From positions 1-11,534 of the forward strand of contig DATHVJ010000037.1 in NCBI GenBank assembly GCA_035461345.1: 11,534 bases of DNA, read 5' to 3'. Below the pieces are notes generated by a model. The model was not told the DNA's origin, ran no database searches, and was given only the letters and a program-made list of their open reading frames with translations. Origin of the DNA: DASPWW01 sp035461345 (GTDB lineage: Bacteria; Actinomycetota; Thermoleophilia; Solirubrobacterales; 70-9). A program made the translations under genes and the position numbers. Each line of letters opens with the position of its first letter. Positions within the stretch are counted from its first letter, which is position 1. This document shows, one piece after another, positions 6,568-11,534 of this stretch.

Positions 6568-7758
6568 TTAAGGGCGATCCGGCGCGAGCCGTTCGACCTC
6601 CCGGGCCCCGGTGGGTGCTCCGGGGTTGCCGTTAGCCCACGCAGCGATCTCCCCCGCCCGGTCGGCGAATTGGGGCTCGGCCAGTAGCCGCCGCACCGTC
6701 CACCGCAGCGGCCCGGGTCGCAGCCAGCGCCGAGGGAGCATCAACCCCGCGCCCGCCCACGCCACGCGCGCGCCCGTCTCCGCCATGTCGCCGAGCGCCG
6801 GCGACACCAGCGCCGGCACGCCGTCCGCAAGCGCCCGCGCCACCGTCCCGTGCCCCCCGTGGCACACCACGACCGCCGCCCGCGGCATCAGCTGCGAGTA
6901 CGACAGCCAGTTGACGACCACCGCGTTGTCCGCCGGCGGCATCGGCGGCGCCGCGTTCGCGCCCTCCCGGTTCGTCGTCGCCACGACCCGCACCGGCTCG
7001 TCCGCCAGCGCCTCCAACGCTACCCGCACCAACCTGTGCTCCGGGTCCTGCGACGTGCTCGGCGCCACGAGCACCAGCGGCGCGTCCCCCTCCGGAAGCT
7101 CCACCTCCGGATAGGGCAGCTCGTAGAACATCGGACCCGTCACCCGCACCCCCGCCGGCCACCGCCGCGGGTACTCGAGCTGCGGGAACGTCGCCACCAT
7201 CGCCAGCCGCTCGCTGATCCCGCCGTGTAACCGCTGCACGGGCGCCAGCCCCAGCTCCTCCCGCGTCCGGTTCAGCTCGTCTCGCCCGCGCCGCAACCCC
7301 GCCTCGAGCAGCGGCTCGCCCGATCGCCACATCGCCCGGCCCACCGCCGTCCTCGCCGGGCGCAGCCCGAACCCGAAGAACGGCAGCCCGCGCTCGTGCG
7401 GCGGGTACACGTGCGGGATCAGCGTCGCCCGCGCCACTCCCGCCGCCTCCGCCGCCAGCGCCGGCGCCTGCGTGAGGATGTCGCTGACCACCACGTCCGG
7501 GCGCCACCCCTCCACGAACGGCGCCAGCGCCCGCGCCGCGCTCGCCGCGTTCGGGTCGTCCGAGTCCGGCGGAGGAGGGGGGAACACCGTGTACTCCTCC
7601 GCCGCGATGAACCGGAGGCCGATTTCCTCCACCGGCTCGCGCCACCGCTCCCACGTCTCCACGACCACCTCGTGGCCGCGCCCCGCCAGCTCGCGCGCCA
7701 GCGCGATCGCCGGAAACGCGTGGCCAGGATCGCCGAACGCCGCCACCATCACCCGCAT
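6568..7758 (-). CDS. GT1-family glycosyltransferase (MGT/YjiC-like, GT-B fold)
   Basis: The protein has 396 residues with the two Rossmann-like halves of GT-B enzymes. The N-terminal acceptor half begins MRVMVAAFGDPGHAFPAI, with the conserved G-H-x-x-P (H13 likely catalytic) and an HEVVVET strand. The C-terminal donor half has LVLVAPSTSQDP (228-239), AVVVNWLSYSQLMP (279-292), the donor-binding CHGGHGT (299-305), GVPALVSPALGDMAETGARV and AGAGLML. This matches the UGT/macrolide glycosyltransferase group that moves a sugar from a nucleotide donor to a small lipophilic acceptor; acceptor and sugar cannot be read from sequence. No transmembrane segment is present. The ATG at 7758 has AGGCGG about 8 nt upstream and starts right at the first beta strand; an in-frame TTG at 7776 would add six residues. 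No biosynthetic cluster surrounds it. Confidence 0.88.
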   Translation of the reverse strand: MRVMVAAFGDPGHAFPAIALARELAGRGHEVVVETWERWREPVEEIGLRFIAAEEYTVFPPPPPDSDDPNAASAARALAPFVEGWRPDVVVSDILTQAPALAAEAAGVARATLIPHVYPPHERGLPFFGFGLRPARTAVGRAMWRSGEPLLEAGLRRGRDELNRTREELGLAPVQRLHGGISERLAMVATFPQLEYPRRWPAGVRVTGPMFYELPYPEVELPEGDAPLVLVAPSTSQDPEHRLVRVALEALADEPVRVVATTNREGANAAPPMPPADNAVVVNWLSYSQLMPRAAVVVCHGGHGTVARALADGVPALVSPALGDMAETGARVAWAGAGLMLPRRWLRPGPLRWTVRRLLAEPQFADRAGEIAAWANGNPGAPTGAREVERLAPDRP

Positions 7759-7838
7759 CCGATTCACCGCCTGCAAGCTCTCTTTCCCCGATGCCGCTCA
7801 CCCACCGCCCGCCGCCGCACCGCGCTATCCCTACACCC

Positions 7839-8375
7839 GTGCGACGCAGAGCGCGCACCCGCAATCCCGCCCAGCGGCTCCGCACCGCCGTCGCGGTCCT
7901 CCCGAGGCATACCCGCATCGCGATGCTGCGCGGCATTGACGCAAACCGGATCATCGCCGGCGGCTATTCCGACAAGCGCGCCGGCGGCATCTGCCCGATG
8001 CTCGCCGCCCACCGCAACGGCGGCCGCACCAACCTCGCCTCCTTCGCACGCGCCTGGGACCGCTTCACCGGCGCCCGGCGCCCCCGGCTCGCGACCGATC
8101 GCGAGCTCCGCGCCCTGCGCAGCTACATCGAGCTCAGCCTGCTGGAGGACGAGCAGCCGGACTCCCTCGCCTCCCTCGCCCGGCGCATCAGGCGTGAGCG
8201 TCCAGCCCGCAAGCCAAAGCGCCGCCGGCGTCTCGGCGCGTGGCTGATCCCCACCCGCCGCTACGACGTCTTCACCGACCGCGTCGTCGCCGCCCACGAG
8301 CAGGCCTCGGAGCAGCGCGCCGCCCGGCTGCTCACATCCCGGCGTCGCCGGGCGGCGTCGATCCCATCCGGCTGA
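7839..8375 (+). CDS. Arg-rich conserved-type hypothetical protein
   Basis: I do not recognise a characterised family. From the GTG at 7839 it has 178 residues, strongly basic at both ends. The central part looks like the real domain: AMLRGIDANRIIAGGYSDK, then GGICPMLAAHRNGGRTNLAS and FARAWDRFTGARRPR, then a helix RELRALRSYIELSLLEDEQ. Proteins with this GIDANRI...CPMLAAHR...AWDxF layout are, from memory, common in Thermoleophilia, with no known role. A basic stretch (about 150-165 in the frame, ARKPKRRRRLGAW) and an Arg-rich tail follow; no membrane segment or signal peptide is seen. Starts at ATG 7791 or ATG 7923 are possible; 7839 sits 7 nt behind TATCCC. The last 44 bp overlap the second SDR on the other strand. 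Confidence 0.7.
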   Translation: MRRRARTRNPAQRLRTAVAVLPRHTRIAMLRGIDANRIIAGGYSDKRAGGICPMLAAHRNGGRTNLASFARAWDRFTGARRPRLATDRELRALRSYIELSLLEDEQPDSLASLARRIRRERPARKPKRRRRLGAWLIPTRRYDVFTDRVVAAHEQASEQRAARLLTSRRRRAASIPSG

Positions 8376-9072
8376 ACACGATCTCCGGGATCCGGCAGTT
8401 CGGCGACAGGTCGAGCAGGAAGCGCACTCCCTCCGCGATGTCCTCCGGCCTGATCATCTTCTCCTGCTCGACCGCGCCGCGCGCCCATTCCGTCATCGCC
8501 GTGTCGACCAGGCCGGGGCAGAACGCCGTCACCTGAATCCCGTCGCCGTCGACCTCGCGCTGCGTCGCCTGGCTGAACCCGACCACCCCCGCCTTCGTCG
8601 CCGAGTACACCGAGATCCATCCCTGGCCCCACTTCCCCGCGATTGAGGCCATGTTCACGATCAGCGCCTTGCCGTGCTCGCCGCCCGCCTGCCTCAGCAT
8701 CGGCAGCGCGTCGCGGGTCGCGATCATGTACGAGCGCAGGTTGACGTCGAGCTGCATGTCGAGGAACTTCGTCTGGATCTCGTCCATCGCGCTCCCGATC
8801 CCGACACCCGCGTTGTTCACCAGCACGTCGAGGCGCCCGAACTGCTCCTCGTGCGACTTCACGAGCGACGCGATCTCCTCCTCGTCGACCACATTCGCCG
8901 GCACGCTGTGCACGCCGAGCCCCGCGCCGCGCAGGTCCTCGGCCGCCGCCTCCAGCTTCTCCGGCCGGCGTGCCGACACCGTCACCCCGTAGCCGCTCTC
9001 CCCGAGCATCCGCGCGATCGTCAGCCCGATCCCGCTCGATGCCCCGGTTATCAGCGCCGCGCGTTCGGCCAA
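8332..9072 (-). CDS. Short-chain dehydrogenase/reductase (classical SDR, second copy)
   Basis: The protein has 246 residues from a TTG start. TGASSGIG (9-16), NNAG (86-89), catalytic S143, YSATK giving Y156 and K160, and CPGLVDT are all present; ARRPEKL after beta-2 suggests NADP(H) preference. The substrate is unknown. The start is well marked: on the minus strand AGAGGAG lies 5 nt before TTG 9072, and MAERAALITGASSGIG is a normal SDR beginning. The frame stays open to 9123, but the added 17 residues (CRARTSDRARG) look non-coding. It shares only general family features with the SDR at 2189-2953, so the two are not a recent duplication. The 3' end overlaps the Arg-rich hypothetical protein by 44 bp. 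Confidence 0.9.
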   Translation of the reverse strand: MAERAALITGASSGIGLTIARMLGESGYGVTVSARRPEKLEAAAEDLRGAGLGVHSVPANVVDEEEIASLVKSHEEQFGRLDVLVNNAGVGIGSAMDEIQTKFLDMQLDVNLRSYMIATRDALPMLRQAGGEHGKALIVNMASIAGKWGQGWISVYSATKAGVVGFSQATQREVDGDGIQVTAFCPGLVDTAMTEWARGAVEQEKMIRPEDIAEGVRFLLDLSPNCRIPEIVFSRMGSTPPGDAGM

Positions 9073-9110
9073 CTCCGCTCCTCTCGCTCGATCGGACGTC
9101 CTCGCGCGGC

Positions 9111-9116
9111 ACCCTA
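9111..9116 (-). promoter_or_regulatory. -10 box TAGGGT for the second SDR
   Basis: On the minus strand TAGGGT lies 38 bp before the TTG start, giving a leader of about 30 nt that contains the AGAGGAG ribosome-binding site. Its -35 position would fall around 9134-9139, inside the palindrome at 9126-9146. Confidence 0.4.
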
Positions 9117-9125
9117 TCGCCACCC

Positions 9126-9146
9126 CGCTCCCACCTGGTGGGAGCG
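9126..9146. promoter_or_regulatory. Perfect 21-bp palindrome, putative operator between divergent genes
   Basis: The 10-bp arms CGCTCCCACC (9126-9135) and GGTGGGAGCG (9137-9146) are exact inverse complements around a single central T. The site sits between the divergent SDR and lipoprotein genes, over the expected -35 region of the SDR promoter and just upstream of the lipoprotein promoter, where a dimeric regulator could affect both. A hairpin in RNA is also possible, but divergent placement with no gene ending nearby argues against a terminator. Confidence 0.6.
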
Positions 9147-9162
9147 CTTAGGTTCGCTTAGG
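9145..9162 (+). repeat. Tandem direct repeat CGCTTAGG x2, 10-bp period
   Basis: CGCTTAGG occurs at 9145-9152 and again at 9155-9162, separated by TT, so the copies are one helical turn apart. They overlap the end of the palindrome and the likely -35 region of the lipoprotein promoter (TTAGGT at 9148-9153). This spacing suits side-by-side binding of a regulator on one DNA face. It could also be chance in so short a stretch. Confidence 0.45.
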
Positions 9163-9171
9163 CCGCTCCCC

Positions 9172-9177
9172 TACGAT
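9172..9177 (+). promoter_or_regulatory. -10 box TACGAT for the lipoprotein gene
   Basis: TACGAT lies 8 nt before the ATG at 9186, so transcription would start at or next to the start codon. TTAGGT at 9148-9153 with an 18-nt spacer is a possible -35. The GGGG directly before ATG is too close to act as a normal Shine-Dalgarno. Confidence 0.45.
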
Positions 9178-9185
9178 GTCCGGGG

Positions 9186-10169
9186 ATGCTGGGCCGCGCC
9201 AACGCACCGCGCCTCGCCACGGGGCTGCTCGCGGCGGGGACGCTCGCTCTCGCGGCGTGCGGCGGCTCCGACGACGACACCGACGCCAGCCAGGCCGCCC
9301 CCGACGCCGCCAGCTTCCCGTCGCCCGACGGCCGAGCCTTGCAGCAGTTCCTCTCCCAGGAGGCCGATGCCGAGGGCCCCGTGCTTTCCCCGGCCGGCCA
9401 GGTCTTCCACAAGGGCGAGAACCGCTACGCGTTCGGCGTCTTCACCACGGGCGGGGATCAGATCGACGACGCCGAGGTCGCCCTGTACGCGGCCCGCGGC
9501 GCCGACGGCGAAGCCGAGGGGCCGTACCCGGCGCGCGTCGAGAGCCTCGAGGTCGAGCCCCAGTTCGAATCGGAGACGAGCGCCGACGACCCCGACACCG
9601 CCCGCACCGTGTATGTCGCCGATGTTCCGATGAACGCCGACGGGGAATGGCGAATCGGGGCCCTCGTCCGCGACGGCGACACCCTCGAGGGCACGCTCGC
9701 GCCGAGCGCCGTCGTGGGGCGGTTCACCGACGTTCCCCAGGAGGGCGACAAGGCGCCCCGCGTCCACACTCCGACCGCCGAGGAGGTCGGCGGCGACCTC
9801 GCCAAGATCGACACCCGCGTCCCCCCCGACACGATGCACGAGGACGACCTCGCCGACGTCCTCGGCGAGGAGCCCGTTGTGCTCGTCTTCGCCACCCCCG
9901 CGCTGTGCAAGAGCCGCGTGTGCGGGCCGACCGCCGACGTCGCCGAGCAGATGAAGTCGGAGTACGGCGACGAGGTCTCCTTCATCCACATGGAGATCTA
10001 CGAGGACAACCAGTTCGACAAGGGCCTGCGCCCCCAGGTCGAGGCCTACAATCTCCCCACCGAGCCGTGGGTGTTCGTGATCGACGAGAACGGCCGGGTC
10101 GCCGAGCCGATCGAGGGCGCCGCCAGCCCCGAGGCGCTCGAGCGGGCGATCCAGAAGGTCACCGGCTAG
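9186..10169 (+). CDS. Secreted lipoprotein with thioredoxin-like domain (CxxxxC)
   Basis: The protein has 327 residues. The signal peptide has Arg residues (R4, R9), a hydrophobic core LATGLLAAGTLALA and lipobox LAAC with the lipidated Cys at C25, followed by the acidic Asp-rich tether GGSDDDTD; it should be anchored outside the membrane. Residues about 65-180 form a beta-rich, probably Ig-like domain (YAFGVFTTGGDQIDDAEVALY ... TVYVADVPMNADGEWRIGALV). Residues about 215-327 look like a thioredoxin fold: VVLVFATPALCKSRVCGP, a helix DVAEQMKSEY, the strand VSFIHMEIYED, a cis-Pro-like TEPWVFVID and a final helix. The cysteines C241 and C246 are four residues apart (CxxxxC), unlike CxxC of thioredoxin or CxxxC of SCO proteins, so redox or metal-binding function is open. 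It is divergent from the SDR at 9072. Confidence 0.82.
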   Translation: MLGRANAPRLATGLLAAGTLALAACGGSDDDTDASQAAPDAASFPSPDGRALQQFLSQEADAEGPVLSPAGQVFHKGENRYAFGVFTTGGDQIDDAEVALYAARGADGEAEGPYPARVESLEVEPQFESETSADDPDTARTVYVADVPMNADGEWRIGALVRDGDTLEGTLAPSAVVGRFTDVPQEGDKAPRVHTPTAEEVGGDLAKIDTRVPPDTMHEDDLADVLGEEPVVLVFATPALCKSRVCGPTADVAEQMKSEYGDEVSFIHMEIYEDNQFDKGLRPQVEAYNLPTEPWVFVIDENGRVAEPIEGAASPEALERAIQKVTG

Positions 10170-10206
10170 GCGACGTCGGACCGGTGCACGCCCCGTCTCC
10201 GCGGTG

Positions 10207-10212
10207 TACGGT
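10207..10212 (+). promoter_or_regulatory. -10 box TACGGT of a probable leaderless transcript
   Basis: TACGGT is followed by six bases (TGCCGC) and the GTG at 10219. This supports 10219 as start over the in-frame GTG at 10204, which would lie upstream of the likely transcription start. Confidence 0.5.
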
Positions 10213-10218
10213 TGCCGC

Positions 10219-10554
10219 GTGGGCCAGTCCCTACAACCGCCGTTCGGCTCACGCGACGAGCGCGTTGCCTACAACGAAGACTGGTCGCGGCAGCTCAACG
10301 AGCGCAAGGCGGAGTGGATAGAGAACGGGTTCATGGCCGCCGGCTTCCGCTGCGAGTGCTTCGAGCCGGAGTGCGGAGTGCGGATCAAGCTGTCCGGCAC
10401 CGAGTGGCGCAAGGTCCGCTCGAAACCGAGCCGATTCGCCGTCGCGCCCGGCCACGTCGACTCCGACGTCGAGTGCGTCGTCGACGAGCAGCCGCACTTC
10501 TGGATCGTCGACAAGCAGGGGGAAGCCGGCGAGGTCGCCGAGAAGCTGGCCTGA
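10219..10554 (+). CDS. Small conserved-type protein with CECxxxxC motif
   Basis: The protein has 111 residues, with no characterised function that I know. It begins with a charged helical part (RDERVAYNEDWSRQLNERK, 12-30), then FRCECFEPECGVRIKLSG (43-60), TEWRKVRSKPSRFAVAPGH (61-79) and a last part ECVVDEQPHFWIVDKQGEAG. The pattern N-E-x..N-E-R, CECxxxxC, E-W/Y-x-x-V-R, F-x-V-x-P-G-H, V-V-x-K-x-G-E-A-G recurs, from memory, in many small actinobacterial proteins. C45, C47, C52 and H79 (perhaps C86) could bind a metal, but this is inference. It is cytoplasmic, with no signal or membrane segment. It is an independent unit 49 bp after the lipoprotein. Confidence 0.82.
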   Translation: MGQSLQPPFGSRDERVAYNEDWSRQLNERKAEWIENGFMAAGFRCECFEPECGVRIKLSGTEWRKVRSKPSRFAVAPGHVDSDVECVVDEQPHFWIVDKQGEAGEVAEKLA

Positions 10555-10569
10555 CTGCCGCGGTAGGAC

Positions 10570-10575
10570 TACGCT
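10570..10575 (+). promoter_or_regulatory. -10 box TACGCT of a probable leaderless transcript
   Basis: TACGCT is followed by six bases (TTGGCC) and the GTG at 10582, the same geometry as before the genes at 2953 (minus) and 10219. It argues for GTG 10582 over the in-frame TTG at 10576. Confidence 0.5.
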
Positions 10576-10581
10576 TTGGCC

Positions 10582-11379
10582 GTGCCCGAAGCCGAGGCCA
10601 ACGGGATCCGGCTGTACTACGAGGAGCACGGCGAGGGGGCACCGATCGCCTGCATCCACGGCGGCGGCAGCACGGCGCTGATGTGGGCCGACGCGTTCGA
10701 CGAGCTCGCGCAGCTCGGACGCGTGATCGCCTACGACCGCCGCGGCTGCACACGCAGCGAGCGGCCCGAGCCGTATGAGACGTCCGTCGCCGAGCAGGCC
10801 GGCGACGCCGCCGCGTTGCTTGACGCGCTAGACGCGACGCCCGCGGTCGTCATCGCGCGCAGCTACGGCGGCGCCGTCGCGGTGGAGTTCGCCATGCGCG
10901 ATCCGGAGCGCGTGCGCGCTCTGGCCCTGCTCGAGGGCGACGCGCTGGGGCTGTCGGCCGCCGGGCTGGAGTGGACGCGGGGAATCCGCGATCGGCTCCG
11001 CGAGGTCGCGGCGCGCGACGGCGTCGACAGGGTCTACGAGGCGCTGATCGACGAGGTGATGGGGGAGGGGGTCTGGGACGCGTTCCCCGACGACGTCCGA
11101 GGGGTACTGACCGCGAACGGTCCCGCGCTGCTCGCCGAGCTCGACTACGTCGACGAGGAGATGCCCGGCCCCGACGCGTTCGCTTCGATCGAGGTGCCGG
11201 TGCTGCTCGTCGCGGCCTCCGACTCCCCGCAACCGCAGCGCGAGATGACCGAGGCGATGGCGGAGGCGCTTCCGAGCTCCCGCACCGCGATCGTGACCGG
11301 CGGCCACCTGATCGACCCGGCGACGCCGGAGGTGGTCGCGTTCGTGGAGGAGGTGCTCGAAGCCCGGCCCCATGCGTGA
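10582..11379 (+). CDS. Alpha/beta-fold hydrolase
   Basis: The protein has 265 residues, normal for single-domain alpha/beta hydrolases. The order of elements is standard: strand and oxyanion loop ACIHGGGST (about 23-31), AYDRRGCTRSERP (50-62), the nucleophile elbow IARSYGGA with S94, a cap region rich in Glu/Asp helices (115-200), VLLVAASDSPQP carrying the likely acid D214, and GGHLIDP with the catalytic H242. The elbow reads A-R-S-Y-G, so the first usual Gly is replaced by Ala, which is tolerated in the family. Substrate cannot be predicted: esterase, peroxidase-like, epoxide hydrolase and C-C hydrolase members share these motifs. GTG 10582 is chosen for its spacing to the TACGCT box. It converges on the small membrane-protein gene with 12 bp between stops. 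Confidence 0.88.
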   Translation: MPEAEANGIRLYYEEHGEGAPIACIHGGGSTALMWADAFDELAQLGRVIAYDRRGCTRSERPEPYETSVAEQAGDAAALLDALDATPAVVIARSYGGAVAVEFAMRDPERVRALALLEGDALGLSAAGLEWTRGIRDRLREVAARDGVDRVYEALIDEVMGEGVWDAFPDDVRGVLTANGPALLAELDYVDEEMPGPDAFASIEVPVLLVAASDSPQPQREMTEAMAEALPSSRTAIVTGGHLIDPATPEVVAFVEEVLEARPHA

Positions 11380-11391
11380 CGCCGTGGCTCG

Positions 11392-11523
11392 TCAGAACGC
11401 CCGGATCAGCAGGTTCAGCACGATCGTCAGCACGATCGACACGACGATCGAGAACATCAGGCAGCCTGGCATGAAGCGGAATTGGGTCCGCTCACCGGGT
11501 CGCTTCCAGAACACGAACATCAT
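11392..11523 (-). CDS. Small single-span membrane protein, 43 residues
   Basis: Reading the minus strand from tandem ATGs (11523 and 11520) gives a 43-residue protein ending in TGA at 11392-11394. It has a short charged, amphipathic start (MMFVFWKRPGERTQFRFMPG) and then one hydrophobic helix, CLMFSIVVSIVLTIVLNLLI (21-40), with a RAF end. AAGGGA lies 4-7 nt before the starts, a plausible ribosome-binding site. Tiny proteins of FWKRPGE...PGC-TM-NLL form appear, as I recall, in other Thermoleophilia, without known function. Positive-inside reasoning is ambiguous because Arg/Lys occur on both sides. Evidence is start, ribosome-binding site, a well-formed membrane helix and a fitting convergent position. 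Confidence 0.7.
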   Translation of the reverse strand: MMFVFWKRPGERTQFRFMPGCLMFSIVVSIVLTIVLNLLIRAF

Positions 11524-11534
11524 TGATTCCCTTC

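Noticed and set aside
6632..7954. Long minus-strand frame overlapping the glycosyltransferase
   Set aside because: Gly/Ala/Arg-rich and lacks any motif; the GT-B protein in the other frame is clear.
7923..8375. Shorter start (ATG 7923) for the Arg-rich hypothetical
   Set aside because: Kept only as an alternative; it cuts close to the conserved-looking GIDANRI segment and has no better start signal than GTG 7839.
2189..9072. The two SDR genes as a tandem or recent duplication
   Set aside because: They share only the general SDR motifs; sequences between motifs, C-termini and start regions differ widely.

Overview
This window is ordinary chromosome from a very GC-rich actinobacterium. The best guess is class Thermoleophilia (Solirubrobacterales or Gaiellales). 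The basis is the base composition, an F420/flavin-type PPOX-fold enzyme, an actinobacterial-style recO ... dgt-dnaG neighbourhood, frequent GTG/TTG starts, start codons sitting just behind TANNNT -10 boxes, and several small conserved-looking hypotheticals of a kind I associate with that class. The taxonomic call is inference; no 16S or ribosomal protein gene is present. I see no phage, insertion sequence, CRISPR array, toxin-antitoxin pair or defence island.

Layout. (1) 2-603: the 3' end of a probable Ser/Thr protein kinase overlaps a PPOX-class oxidoreductase by four bases. (2) 608-1348: a metallo-beta-lactamase-fold hydrolase on the minus strand, converging with it. (3) 1414-6426: the genome-maintenance core, with recO, a short-chain dehydrogenase/reductase (SDR) on the opposite strand, then dgt and dnaG overlapping by one base, followed 7 bp later by a SnoaL-like protein. 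(4) 6447-6517: tRNA-Asn(GTT) on the minus strand, downstream of a GT1-like glycosyltransferase (6568-7758). (5) 7839-9072: an arginine-rich hypothetical protein and a second SDR whose 3' ends overlap by 44 bp. (6) 9186-10169: a lipoprotein with a thioredoxin-like domain carrying CxxxxC, divergent from the second SDR. A perfect inverted repeat with 10-bp arms and a tandem direct repeat lie between them. (7) 10219-11523: a small cysteine-containing conserved hypothetical, an alpha/beta hydrolase, and a 43-residue single-span membrane protein on the minus strand.

How the genes relate. RecO (recombinational repair), Dgt (dNTP triphosphohydrolase) and DnaG (primase) form a DNA-maintenance group, and dgt and dnaG are almost certainly co-translated. 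The rest looks like short independent units, most with their own start-proximal promoter. Intergenic space is minimal; the largest gap is 230 bp upstream of dgt and contains a promoter-like sequence and a strong hairpin.

Most noteworthy structure: the strand composition flips at about 6.0-6.6 kb, from G-rich to C-rich on the plus strand irrespective of gene direction; the putative operator at 9126-9146; repeated TANNNT-6nt-GTG start arrangements suggesting leaderless mRNAs; and four uncharacterised small or secreted proteins. I found no convincing new multi-gene system.
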